Shown here piece after piece: positions 44,893 through 57,249 of a stretch of DNA of 64,000 nucleotides. How positions within the stretch are numbered: the stretch's first letter is position 1; each line of letters starts with the position of its first letter. Source of the stretch: Endocalyx cinctus (taxonomy: Eukaryota; Ascomycota; Sordariomycetes; Amphisphaeriales; Apiosporaceae); assembly GCA_001600455.1 (NCBI GenBank), contig BCKC01000003.1, forward strand, positions 2,242,168 to 2,306,167, written 5' to 3'. A program made the translations under genes and the position numbers. Under the pieces are notes generated by a model. The model searched no databases. It was not told the origin of the DNA and saw only the letters and a list, made by a program, of their open reading frames with translations.

Positions 44893-45641
44893 GGGGGTAC
44901 TTAAAATGTCGTGATACAACGAAGGTGAATGCCGAACAAAGGGGGGGGGAATCGGCATATGAAGATTTCAACAAAGGAGAAACCCTCGTGGTCACCGGGA
45001 TATTGTGAGAGAGCATTGGGGATCTGGCTCATTTTATACTCAGGCTCGGGAGTAGATGGTTCTTGAATATCTTCGAGAAAACATAGCGAGGGGATTAGAT
45101 AGTCCACAGGTTTAGATACATACCAATAATCTACTATGGTTAGCGTAACAGCGCTACGAAATACTGCTACTATTGCAATAAATATGTTTAGGTTTGCATA
45201 AGAGGTAAGTTCTTCGTATTCTATTGCCGAGCACGTATGTAAATGCAGGCCTTGGGCTGGAATATATGTATCATTAGACAAAATCGGCTCTTTTCCATAG
45301 CGCACAATCGACATGACGTGCATCGTAGCAACGAATTCGTAATTAGAGGGCAACATATATAGTTACTCAAGCCATAAGACAACGAAGCGATGGGTAAAGG
45401 AAGACGAAGTTCTTTTTGGTAAACATCTTTTAAACCTGAGAAACTTTTCTATCAAATAGCAGTTTTCCCTCCAAATAGCCTGGCTATCATTACCTCTTGG
45501 AAGCCAAAATCCCGTGAAACCGATAGCGCCGTAAGCCAACCTCATACTATGGAATACAATATTGTTACAGTTTGTACTTCTGACCTGAGAAACAGAAATC
45601 CTTTCACAATCACCCTTTGGGTTCAATTCAAGAGGTGAGCA
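44893..45641. other. Intergenic, convergent gene ends
   Basis: About 750 bp between the stops of the zinc transporter (+) and the SNF2 ATPase (-), probably both 3' UTRs. Open frames on the minus strand have no domain character. A nine-base G run lies near 44941. Confidence 0.5.
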
Positions 45642-48600
45642 CTAACCAAGCAGTCTTTCAACGTCCATACGAGCCCCTCCAGCCTTGCGACGCGCATCAT
45701 CGTCTCGGAAGGCCGTAGCCACTAACTCACGCTTAACCTGTTGAACTTCTAAGACACGATCTTCCACTGATCTCTCCATCACCACTCTATAGACATTCAC
45801 TGTACGTGACTGGCCTATTCGATGAACACGGTCAATGGCTTGATCCTCAATGGCCGGTGCCCACCCTGGTTCACTAATCAGCTTATCTTCGGTCCGTGTG
45901 TGAGAGGTTTTACTTACAACAATCAGCGAGAATGACGGTATCAGCACCTATGAGGTTAATACCAACACTAGAAACGCCTAAACTGGCCAGTAGAACTCTG
46001 GTATCGGGATCATTATTGATAGCTTTGACAACTTCATCACGTCGAAGTGGGCTCATACGCCCTTCGAGACGCCGACAGCGTATATCTTCTTCGCTAAGTG
46101 CTTTCTCAATGACATCGAGAAACGAAGTCCATTGCGAGAAAATGATCGCCTTCGATTTCGGGTCTTCGAGATGTGTCTTCACAATCTTTCCTATCACTTC
46201 CGTCTTGGAGCTTCGGGTCGTACTGTCCAGCTCCGCATGTATTTCTTTATCCAACGGATCGAGCTCCAAAAACGACCCTTCTTCTAACGGTTGACGGCAC
46301 ATGGGACAGGTCTCGTTCGACTGTATGCACTTCATTAGGCACCCTTTCCCAAAACGGTGCTTGCAGGTTGTGATGACGGGCGCGTGCATGCTAATTGATT
46401 CGTAGCAGATGGGGCATTCCTCTCCCGATTCGCTGGCTTCTCTGAGGGCTTCTTGGAGAATTTTTCGGTTCTCCGCTGTCAACTTGACTTGTTTCCCATT
46501 TCCCAAACGTTCCAGGATTTCCTTGACTCGGGATCCGCAGAGGGTCCAGTGACAGCACCTGTAATTTAAGATCAGATTTGATAAACGACAAACACAACAG
46601 ATCAATGTCATCACTCTTACATTTGTCGGCAGCGAAGAAGCTGCTCCAATACGTTAGCAAATGTAACTTTTTCTGAAGCAGCATCTCCATCATTGTTTCC
46701 ATTGCGCTCATTCCCTGCTTGATACTCTCTGTACAAGTCTTGAGCATGTTCTCTATAGAAAATATTAGCGGAAGAAAACAGAAGCGCGGTGTCATCATCA
46801 CGAACATCATGGCGTTATATTTGACTTGCTCCTCCTCGGTAAAAGTGACACGATATAATCTCTCGGTTTTTTCGGGCAGACTTAGGTTGACGAACCCCAT
46901 GTGTTTCCTGCGGCGAAGACATAGGTCTCGCACTAATAGTTGCAGGAGTGTTCTGGAGGCATCACCATCCTGGTCCTCCGACCACAGAGACTGCTTGATC
47001 TTACGAATGAACCATGATTTTTGTTCAGCCCCGCCGGTAATTTGGAGAAATTTCAAGGCAGAATGAAAATCAGGAAGTCCGTTGACTCTGAAAAATGAAA
47101 CGAATCAGTATGGACGATAAGATGACTTATGAAAGTTTCCGGTAGCAGCCTAAAACTTACATTGGCGTCCCCGACAAGATCCACCGAGACTTGGCCTGGA
47201 GCATACATGCAGCTCGAGACACTTTAGCCTCCGAGTTACGAATTACATGGCCCTCATCTAGCACGACCCGGCGCCACGGAACAGATAAAAGGCCTTTGTC
47301 ATGAGAAATTGAATAGTTTGACGTGAGTTTTCCATATGTGGAAATCACCACGTCGAATTTCATGAAATCCGCCGCCGAATGTTGAGTAGCTCCGGCCACG
47401 CGATGATACTTCCAGATCCTGGGTTGTTGATCTTTCTTGACATGTTGGGAAAATTGTTGTTCCCAATTGCTTAGCACCCCAACCGGAGCAAGAATGAGGG
47501 TTGGACCATGGTCGAAACCACCGTTCATGATTAGACTGATGACCTGCAGAGTTTTTCCTAATCCCATTTCATCGCAAAGAAGTCCGCCAGAAAGTAGCGT
47601 CGGGCGCGTGGTAGTGAAATGACCAGACAGCAGATTCTCAAAGCGGCTATTTTGATGATGCCGCCACAATTGTATAACATTTTTGGAGCCGGGGTCTGGA
47701 AACTGCGGGCTCTCTTTCTCGGTCATCCAGGCGAGGCCCTATGAAAAGGTTAATGACGCAACGAGGTAAGGATGAAGGAAATCTACTAAACGCACCTGAA
47801 GCTGATACGGTAAAAGCTTTGACTCCACGTCTTTAGGCTGTTTTGCCATTGGCATATTAGATAGGGCAGCTTCATCCATGATGGCGGTGTCAATCGAATC
47901 AAGGTCTGGCCTGAAATCCGACACTTCAGTGGCTTCTAACAAATCTTTCGCCGACGAATTCTCCCCAGACCCATGCTGGAAAGAAGAAGTAAGGCCTGCA
48001 TAAGATCCATTCTCATTGTAGTTCAGTCCTTTTTCTCCGAGAAACTCGGCGTTTTTTCTGGTATTATTTAGCTGAGTGGCTTTTAAAAGTTTATCCCCTT
48101 TGAGCCTTCTTTCTAACTCTAAGCGGGTCGCCATATCACTAGGTCCGTGAACATAAAGGCGAATAGGACAATCAAAGGCGCCTTTGTCCCCATTGAGCAC
48201 GCCTTCTAGAAGGATTTCATTGTTATCTAGGTAGGGGGCCAGTTTAGAAGCCAGGCCACGTGAAATATGACCAATCTGAACACCCATAATGTTGTTGACC
48301 CGGATGGCATTTTTATCGTAGGGATTACTTGGTTCTCTGAGCAAAATGACCGATTCTCCGGGCGTGACCAGTCCGTTGTAATACCTTACACCGACGATGT
48401 TATTGTCGAAGGTTCCATAAAATTCCATAGGGACGTTATCGTTCTGACTTGTTTCAAAGATGTTCTCATTGTCATCGTCGTCATCGTCGTCAAGATAGAC
48501 CCAATTTGAACGGGGTCGGTTTTGACTAGAAAAACTAACGGATGAGGGAGAGGTCCGTGAAAAGGACCGAGAAGATTGTGAGCTGTAAGGTGCAGCAGTA

Positions 48601-48704
48601 CTTTGGCTTGAGCTATGCACAGTAGTTCTACCGTCATGGCGGACGGGTTTTTTCGGATGGTGCCTCGAGAAATCAGCGGGCGGAGGGCGTTTCTTTGGCG
48701 CCAT
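45642..48704 (-). CDS. HIRAN-SNF2-RING ATPase, RAD5/HLTF-like
   Basis: Probable chromatin or DNA-damage-tolerance factor with a SNF2 translocase and a RING E3 ligase in one chain, as in yeast Rad5 and human HLTF. Six exons on the minus strand: 48704-47796, 47738-47161, 47087-46806, 46752-46621, 46558-45918 and 45865-45642, giving 921 aa. Introns are 57, 73, 53, 62 and 52 bp. A basic/Ser-rich N-terminus and an acidic Asp run (72-78) precede the HIRAN domain (about 95-190: VGVRYYNGLV, EPSNPYDKNAIRV). Then Walker A DEMGLGKT near 357, VVLDEGHVIRN (DEGH instead of DEAH) and LSGTPI. A C3HC4-type RING follows (CPICYES, CKHRFGKGC, CPMCRQ). The second helicase lobe has IIFSQWTSFLD, GINLIGADTVILADCWW and QAIDRVHRIGQ. 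RAD5 itself is usually longer, so a paralogue is possible and no symbol is given. Confidence 0.92.
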
Positions 48705-49017
48705 GGTTTTTATAGGGAAGTTTGAAGAGACCTAGAATAAATGTTTCGAACAAAAATCTTTGCCAAAGGTATTTGGGATTTTTCTGAAGAAATTCCTGTG
48801 GTTCATTCCATGGACAATCAATTGGACAATGTGGTACACAATTCTCAAGAAGGGAGAAGCAAACAGAAAATTTGGTAGTTCGTGGGTGTTTCGCGAATGA
48901 TAAAAATGAAACGGCCTGGGAAAAAAAAAGCAATTCTGATTTTGATGAGTTTTGGATTTTGACGTCAGTTCATGTCGCGCCGGCTCCTTACAGAACTCAA
49001 CTCGACATGGGTAAATC

Positions 49018-49049
<32 letters not shown>

Positions 49050-50210
49050 ANCAGGTGATAAACAACAAACATTACCAAATTCATCTATCTAAACCTATCT
49101 TCCATTTCAATAATCTCAAAAATAGCAGCAGAATGAATATCGCGTTGAGTAAAATCAAAGTCAAACAGACAATGAATAGAGAACAGGAAAGATGAAGAAA
49201 AGAAATAATTTATTTCCCCAGAGTTGATATTTTCCATTGTCGAGGCTACTACGGTTAGTGCGGATGCAGCATAAGTTACAGTGCAGCTTTATGCGTACAT
49301 TTAAGAAATTAGTTGGGGTATCATTCTACCAGGGCTAGCATATGCCGAAAGATACCCTATCAAGCCTATCAAGTAACGATAGTGCCGTCTTTGACCCCTA
49401 AGGAATGGCTATCGTAGCTGGGTGGAACCTTGAACTCAACGTCTTTTTCCGTCCCGAGAGCCACTATGGCAGACCGAGAGCCGCTATCATATTGGCTGTC
49501 GGATACAACCATTATTATCTACCAAAACCTTTAGCAGAACTTGAACGATATTCTTCTCATCAAGAAAAAATGTAAAAAAATAAAATAAAAGTTATTTTAA
49601 TATAAATCTAAGGTGAAATTTAGATCTAACGTAATTTGATTTACACTTTACTTACAAAATTTGCGGTTATTCTGTGAAGATATATTGCCGCCGTAAAGAC
49701 GGTTAAACGGTACTCTACGGCATTTTGTAAGAGCATCTCGCCATTTTGTGGGGCCAATGGGATGTCGAAGTGATCGCGCAATTCGAGCTAAGCCCAGGTG
49801 GATTATGGCAAAAGCATAGAAGAATAATATACATATGGGAGAAGAGCCGCAGGAGCCTCATTTTTTCTTTCGTTCAACTTCACACCACCTCTTTTCACGT
49901 AGCAGGGACAGCTATTCAGATATTCAAAACGTTTATTCATTCTTTATAAGTGTGTTTCGATATACTTTCCATCCTCATCGTCATACCCGTCCAAGTCGAC
50001 CTCATACCTGCCCAACATAGCGGTACTCAGTATATCATCCGCAGGCTACAATAATTCATTCTGGACTCGCTAACCGCTGAGATCTCAATAATATGGATTT
50101 ATAACTTCATTATACGATACAAGATGCTCAAGATCAAACGCCTGCCTTGAAAACCAACTCCCAAAACGCCCTTTCAACCATGTCTCAAAAATTCAGCTGA
50201 ACATCTTTGC
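48705..50210. other. Upstream region of the SNF2 gene, with an unresolved base
   Basis: About 1.5 kb without a supported gene. It contains a T run of about 24 bases at 49018-49041 and, at 49051, the single ambiguous base n of the window. Assembly around it is less certain. The DNA is AT-rich with short frames only. Confidence 0.6.
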
Positions 50211-51048
50211 TCAAGAGTTTATTTCATTGTTATTTGGGCTTACGCGGACGCCGAATGCAGAGTAGTTTCCGCATTTGGAGAGATGAGTTTTCTTCCCCGT
50301 CTCGACGTTGAAGATATTACAACCATGTTTTGCTACGTTTGGCGGGGTATACACTACTCTCGTGGGTTAGCTAAGTGGCTCGAGGTTTACTCGTAATCCG
50401 GAGAGAGAGAAGACGTACGGTGCAAGGACACGGCGAAGTCGCTACCTTGGTTGGAAACCTTATGAAGCCCTAGCTCGTCGGCCATATAGGCGACGGCGTT
50501 CTCCTTATGAACCTTTTCGGATTTTAACTCCATCGGCTTCGCGCTGTCTCCTTCGGGATAGTGATATCGAGTTTCGGTAAGATCGCCGTGGAGGATCTTC
50601 ATTACGCAGTGGGCGTTTCCGTGGTCGTGGATAGGACTGCCTTTACCAGGAGTCCATACGAGCACGAGCTATTACGAGAGATATTCGGTCAGTCTTCGTT
50701 GTATCGTGGATCTGTGCGAGGCCAATCATAGAGAGAAATGAAACAAGTGTGACATACCAGATTGGCTTTTCCGTTACCCTCGTCGACGAGGTTTCGGGTA
50801 TATGCCATGTTGGAGTTTGACAAGGCATACTTCTTCCACTCTTCGGGGTCTGATCTATATCTCTCCATGACGTCTGTCAAGTCTCCTACGTCCACATCGT
50901 CAGACGTCAATCCGGATGACGGACCTAGTATATGCCTGATATCTTCTACGAGTCGTTCAAAGTTATTCATCTTGATTGACGATGATTGATATTGATCTAT
51001 CGATGAAGAAGTAGTGCTGCTTAGGGCTACAGAGTTTGAGAAAAGCAT
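50211..51048 (-). CDS. cdo1: Cysteine dioxygenase
   Basis: Non-haem Fe(II) enzyme that oxidises L-cysteine to cysteine sulfinate with O2, the entry to cysteine catabolism and taurine/sulfate formation; cytosolic. Three exons on the minus strand: 51048-50758, 50668-50419 and 50353-50211, giving 227 aa. The first exon ends GNGKANL and the second opens [21 protein letters not shown]. That stretch holds the two His ligands of the HDHG motif; the third ligand is in LGLHKVSN. Intron 2 (50354-50418) leaves C|GTACGT and restores VSLHLYTPPNV, then [14 protein letters not shown]. Reading through this donor gives a false stop 30 bp later, so the gene is easily truncated in annotation. The start is the first ATG. 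A second ATG at 50970, 26 codons on, begins [11 protein letters not shown] and may be the real one, as the extra residues are Ser-rich. Confidence 0.93.
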
Positions 51049-54020
51049 GTTGATGACAATTTGAATGAATTGGAAAGGATATCGATTGAATTTTTTTTTG
51101 TTTTTTTTGTTTTTTTTTTTTTCTGAACGAGGTTTACTTTAGGACAAATAGGGTCTATCGATGATACGAGACAAACGAAACGAAACGAAAAGGAAGGATA
51201 TTATGATGAGAAGAAAGGGGAGGGGCGAACGTGTTCATTGAACAAGCGGTGTCAGCATGTTCCGATTTCACTCATTTTTTTACTATGGTCGAAACGAAAT
51301 GAATTGATACGTCTTGGGAACTCCGCTTTCCGCGTTATGATCCGATAAGCAGACTCGTCTTAGTTTGACTTGATGAGGTTGGTGCCGATTTCGGTGGAGC
51401 AGACAATCTTTTTTGGGAAGCGACTCGTCACTCAGTAAATGTGATCAAGGTTTAACATACTTTGGAAACGACTGGGAGATACGCTTTGTACGTCTTCCTT
51501 ATGGAAGATGTTCATTATTTTTTAATTGGTTAATATGCAAAGACTTGGAGAAACCAATCACACTCGAATTTTTGCATCTTACTCTCTTTCACTTGGCTAT
51601 CGTGTGACTACTTTTTGTGGTGCATATACACCAAGAAAATACACTGTACTTCGGCTATTACAGGGAAGAATCACAATCTCATTTCTCTTTTCATTGCGTA
51701 TACAGTCAGACAGGTAAGTCAAAAACAAAGGATTTTCATTACGAACTAATTAGTTTAGTATTCTTAAGGTAGTCTCTTTTGTAAAGAGAATTATATTTAT
51801 ACGTATGTAATATATTTACATACAATTGGATATTTACAGAAACTGGTCGGTTTCATCAATCATCATGGCACGATGCATGATACCGTTTTACACAGTAATT
51901 AAGCCACAAAAGCGGGTATGATAAGGTGAAAAGGTGCCAAGTGTGGGAATATTCCCAACACTAGAGAAAGGATTGACCCAGTTGCTTATTAGGCTATTGA
52001 TTGTTAGCGACGATTCTCTCAGAACTTCCAAACCTAAGCAGCTAAGGTAGTAAACACAAATCCGACATAAACCGTCCTCGTCCTTCTTCTCTTCTTGTCT
52101 TGATCTCTTTCGAGGTAAGTCGGAGCTATCCCATATCGTAACCGAAGATCTCGTGAGTAAGACCTTTCACCTTCCGTGATCTTTCTAGTAATCTAGTAGT
52201 GTAGAACAAAAAAAATTGACCTGTATCCATCGATGTCGTAGCTTACCCAAGAAGCCTTCATAGTAGAACCACTACGTAAGCGTTACACTAATAAGCAAGC
52301 ACACAATAGTTCACGAATATTCCGCTATCTCTTTAGACGGTGAAAACCATACTTTAGGTATTGTTTCTCTCTGAGTTGTTCACGTCCTTCGCAATTCGGA
52401 GTCCTCCGAAACACGTAAGCCCTGAGGAATGCAAATGGATATATACACAATGCTTTACAACTTGCATATACTTTATGCACGTTCATGTTTTTAGGTGCTG
52501 AGAGACCGGTCTTCTTGAATCCTTGTACGGTGTAATATTTTATCACACAGACATACTTCTATTAAATAGAAGATAAAATGGTATCGACAATAGGTGCTAC
52601 GTACGCATAGCTACAGTGAACGTGTAACACCTAGATCAGTGTGTTGATTGATGTAGAGAACCGATGAACAACGGTTACTGCTCCGGATAAATGAACTAGA
52701 AAAATACATGTCTTTGATCCATTCTCATCTGTCCATATCAGGAAGAACCTTGGCACAAGCGAGGACGAATGATATTAGTTACCAAAAGAATCGATATTTT
52801 AGATCAAGTCACGGAGATCCTCTAGCTCCGGTACCCCGCGCGCACACTCTCGGTATTTCCCTCGTGGACCTTTAGAGTCCTCCATTCTTCAGGATACTCC
52901 TATTACAAGAGCATATACTACCTTTGAGTATTAAATTAACCAAATACCTAAGTCATGCAAACGGACAATCAGGTAAAATATTAGTCAGTATTAACCCTAC
53001 CTTTAGAGACGATATTGACTATATCTCCTGGAAGAGAGAGGGGAGAGGGGAAGATGAAGAACATCTCTATCATGAAGGATCCGGTTTACTTCGTGATGAT
53101 GCACGACTAATTTGATTAAGCGTCTTTAACTTTATGAGATACATACGAGTGAAAATATAACTTCATTCGGTACCTAGTTATATATATAACATATCACTGT
53201 AGTCTACCCTAAATCAAGCAATGATATGTCTTCTAGACTAGTAAGCCTGTAGCGCATCCTCTGTTTAGTCTTCAGTCGTGTATAGCGGGATGTCACTTAT
53301 TTTACTCATGCTGAATAACTTCTCCATGACGCCATATAGGGTTCGTATGAGGTGCACAAAGATATATATATCTCGTTCAAACTTTGTAAGGGGTAATTTA
53401 GTGGTTTAAAAAAAGCCCCTTCTTCTTCTTCCTCATAGTGAATACGACCGGGGGACTTTCTTCATCATAGTGATTATACGCTGTTGATTCATGTTACTAC
53501 TATATATCTTATGAAGAATTCCCGCAAGTTTACGTTTGGTTATTGGCTTAAATCGTACGAGGTTGATTGTAGTTCTGGATACGATCCTATGTAGTGTAAC
53601 AACCCCCCTTCCTGTTCTCATTTAGGGGTAGATCCCTAGTCCCAATCCGAATTCTATGTAATTCCATTCCACATTCATCAATCCATAAATATTTTTTTAG
53701 TAATGCCCAATAATAATAACCAGACCAAGAAAAGAATTAGAATAAAGCCCTATAAAAGTCCAACAAAAGAAAAGAAATAGGTGTGAAACGTCGATTCTTC
53801 TGATTCGCATGCAACGTTTTTTCCCTTCTCCGAGTGTCTTGTGTGCCCTCGCGGCAGCATGATAATAGAACTCATGCACAGGTTAGATATATATGAATAT
53901 GTATATCCCTCTATCTATTTATGTATCCGTCCGTCTATTCATCGTCCTCGTAATTTTTTCAAGGGGAGAGACGTTGTCCGTCCTTTTATCTTCAACTCCC
54001 CATCATCACCATTCCTGTTT
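51049..54020. other. Gene-poor AT-rich region
   Basis: About 3 kb between the cysteine dioxygenase start and the LysM gene stop. No supported gene was found on either strand. It has poly-T tracts right upstream of the dioxygenase start, small frames of low complexity, and TATATA stretches near 53180 and 53360. Confidence 0.5.
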
Positions 54021-54770
54021 TTACTCAGGGACGCCGACGCAGTAGTTGTAGCCTAACCTCAAGGCCGTGCAGTCCGTGTCGAGACTCGGGTTCCACGTGT
54101 AGAACTGGTCCAGGGTGATGTTGTGGGCCGTGGCAACGCTGTAGCAGTAGTCGCCATCCACCACCTTGTAGCAGGAATCGCAGTCGGCCACTAGACCTTC
54201 GGCGACGGGGGCCGGGCATCCTGGGGCTGGGCCGGCGTCACCCACGCCTACGCAGACGATTTCTTCGGGTATTAAATTGTAGCAGTCGCTCTTAATTTCC
54301 CGACGAATTAGTTTCGTTTTTTTTTTGGGGGGGAAATGTCTCGGAATGGACTAGGCCAGTAGGGGAGGAAAACTTACGTCTACTTCAGGGTTCCATTCGT
54401 AGCTGATTTTTTTTTTTTAGTCGTGTTAGCTTGATGGGGAGAATCCGGGACTAAGGAACTTGGGGCAGGCGAGATCCTACAATTGTTCGAGGGTGATAGT
54501 ATTATTCAAGCTAGCGATGATGCCTTCGCAGTCATCGTCTTGCTTGACCGAATAGAAAGCGTCACCTTCATTTATTGATACGTGTCAGCTTGAGTCGATA
54601 AAGTACCGAATGGATTTTGTTTTAGAGAAAAAAGGTTTTTTGATGCTCTTACAGTCATCAACGTAACCCTGGCGGGCGACGAGAGTGTGCGTGACGCCCT
54701 GGGCTTTGGACGGAGCGGCGACGGCCTGGCCGGTGATGGCGGCAAGCACAGTTAAGACGGCGAACTGCAT
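54021..54770 (-). CDS. Secreted protein with two LysM domains
   Basis: Likely extracellular chitin-binding protein. LysM proteins of this size from fungi include effectors that mask chitin and others that act in cell-wall biology; which applies here is unknown. Four exons on the minus strand: 54770-54653, 54565-54481, 54402-54378 and 54290-54021, giving 165 aa. Introns are 87, 78 and 87 bp and exon 3 is only 25 nt; all joins keep frame. Signal peptide of about 18-19 residues (MQFAVLTVLAAITGQAVAA). LysM 1 at about 41-88: FYSVKQDDDCEGI, LEQFYEWNPEVDSDC and IVCVGV. LysM 2 at about 112-162: CYKVVDGDYCYSVA, LDQFYTWNPSLDTDC and YNYCVGV. Each has the WNP core and paired Cys of fungal LysM proteins. 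The first domain is less regular (DDD for the usual SGD). The gene stands alone in AT-rich DNA. Confidence 0.88.
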
Positions 54771-56859
54771 GGTGATGGTGGCGGCCGGTTGAAATGAGGT
54801 TAAGAAGTAGAGGGTAGGAAAGTATTGGTATTAAAGTATTACGGATTAGGTTCGAGAGTGATTCGAAGACTCGAAGATATGAAGGATGATGAAGATATCT
54901 TGATTTCAACTTCAACTTCTCGACTTCGAACGGGATCTGGTCTCGATATTTATACACACAGACTTCATCTCGTCCCAGGCAACATTTGCGAACGAACGAG
55001 TCTATATGCATCTACTGTCCTACCTACATACGTGCCTAAGTATCCATTTCGTGGTTCGATCTAGTAAATTACTTGAACATAGATTTTAGGCAGCCCTGCC
55101 TCTTGGCCAGGGTTCAAGAACGGAATGGGATGAGATATTGTTCTGCACCCGGTCAGCCGGTGAGTCGAGGCCGTGCATAGACGAATACGGGACCCATGTC
55201 GTAACTTAGCGAGATCCCGAATTCCACTACACTAGCAGATAGGACTTGGGGAACCGGGGGGAGAAGATTAAAGAAACCAAAAAGGGACCGATGCGATTCA
55301 ACTCCACGATACGTTCCCTCCAGAAATTCGATTGTTTCTTTTTTTAAGCTTGGGCTGAACTATACCCTATACTATTTACGTGACTAATCTCCGTTCGTTA
55401 CTTAATTACTCCGGCGGTGTTCAAGAACACCGTCATATCATGCATATCATAACGACAGTTATAATAGGCTCGTATTAATACCGCATAAGTATCTTACACA
55501 TGAAGAACATCGCAGCACTCTACTAACATATGTAGCCAAAATAGTGAGATATTCTATAATCCTTACCAGGCGGCCGCCACCCCACACCAGATCCTATCCG
55601 ACAACATCTCTTATATTTTTCTTAATCTTCCTTCACTCGGATTTACGATGAACGGTATTTTCGAACGCCATCGTGAGCCGAAGAACCGCAAGACAGCGTG
55701 TACACACTTTACTGCCTACGCACACGCGCTATTTGCCTGCTGTAAGGCACATTAAGACCAATGACAAACTGCCGTGCCTCGATCGAGCGTCCCCATTTAT
55801 TCGACGTACGCTTGAACATGACAATGTTTCCACGATAGGCAACAGAAGCAAGCCGAACGAACGAACCGCCGATAAATTGGTAGATTGGTAGGATTCCCCT
55901 CCCGGCTAGCGACGCCGTTTATATGCATTCAGCTCTGTCCGTGCCGCTCACTCGATGCCTCTCAATCAATATTCTTTGCTTAGGCCCGGAGTATGGGAGG
56001 TATAATGGGTTGATTACCTAACAAAATTTAAATCTTATGCCGGTGCCCTTTTTTTTTTATGAAGTCTAACGCGGTCAAGACGCGAATAAATCACGAGGCA
56101 TGCAGTGACCAGGCGGCTATTGTTACACTGCATCCGTCAGATCCTGCAGATATTTGTATACTTACAAGCTCACCGCTGAGATGAGATCGGAAAGGAGAAA
56201 ATAAAATACCTCGCAGGTTTGTCTTACATGTATCGTGTAACTTATATATATGCAAAGTCATCAATACGAGCTTGAATAAATAAGCTGGAATAGCTTTATT
56301 AATTTATTAATTTCTTCAGTCATCCTTTTTCATTCGAAAGATAATATCGTAACTAAAAGTTGAATGCCTACGATCTACCATACTATTTCACCACGCTTGC
56401 ATGCAAGCCGTATCATCATATGATGTGACTGCGCTCTCCGGTTAGAAACTCCGGCAAGCCGATAATACCGTATGTACGGGACGTTGCTACACTTTTTTTT
56501 TTTAAAAAAAAATCCGAATCACTTTCATGGATCGTAACGTAGCATAACAATTAACCTCTCAAAAAGCGGTGGATGTGCATGTGAACGAAGCCCAAATATG
56601 GATGGCGACGATGATCAAAGGCGGTGTCCTGAAAGGAGGAAAAAAAATCAACTCTCGATACCCCGCGCAAATCCGTAAGAATAAAGACGAGACGGTAGTC
56701 GGCCGAGTGACGATAAGAAGACTAAACCGAGAAGAAGCAATCGTGCCAAGATTGAGAAGCAATTGACTTTTTATCACGAGCAATTCATTTTAAAATGATC
56801 TGCTTGCCCTCTTCCCCCCTTTCTCCTTTGGATATTTCTGAAAAGCACACTCGCCCCTA
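54771..56859. other. Gene-poor region upstream of the LysM gene
   Basis: About 2.1 kb with no firmly supported gene. A 65-codon frame at 56569-56766 (+) is rich in Lys/Arg but resembles nothing recognised. The 5' UTR and promoter of the LysM gene should occupy the first few hundred bases. Confidence 0.5.
54947..54954 (-). promoter_or_regulatory. Possible TATA box of the LysM gene
   Basis: TATAAATA on the minus strand about 177 bp upstream of the LysM start codon. Position and match to consensus only. Confidence 0.4.
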
Positions 56860-57249
56860 TTACGTTTGATAGGGGTATGATCCTCCTGAGAAGATATGCT
56901 CGCATTCCTCGCATAGATCCAGTACCTTGCGTGCCTGCACTTTATCTCTTCCACAGCCTACGCATGTCCTACTACCCTTACTGCTGCTGGTTCTGAGCGT
57001 GTGCTGATCATCGTCGCTGTTGATGTCTTGAGAGGTGCAATTTGTAGTGGTGATGGTAGAGCTCATTTGTACTGATGAGCCGGAACTACCTTCACCACGA
57101 GACGACCGTTGTGTTGTTCTTTGGTGGGACGAACTTGTACTCATACGTTTATCGGTTTCTATTGTAGACTCGGGCTTTTCTTGTGCTGAGGAGGCAATGG
57201 TGGAAGCATGACTCTCTAAGGACTTCTGCATTTTGCTTTCGTTAGACAT
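56860..57249 (-). CDS. Small protein with a CxxC...CxxC zinc-ribbon-like end
   Basis: Hypothetical protein, 129 aa, single exon, starting at an ATG (MSNESKMQK). No family recognised. Residues 1-90 are Ser/Thr-rich, polar and probably disordered. The C-terminal part carries CX2CX13CX2C (CVGC ... CEEC, about residues 96-118), a spacing suited to one structural zinc ion, followed by HIFSGGSYPYQT. Codon use and the ordered Cys pattern argue for a real gene in an otherwise empty region. A further upstream exon cannot be excluded. No signal peptide or membrane segment is visible. Confidence 0.55.
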   Translation of the reverse strand: MSNESKMQKSLESHASTIASSAQEKPESTIETDKRMSTSSSHQRTTQRSSRGEGSSGSSVQMSSTITTTNCTSQDINSDDDQHTLRTSSSKGSRTCVGCGRDKVQARKVLDLCEECEHIFSGGSYPYQT

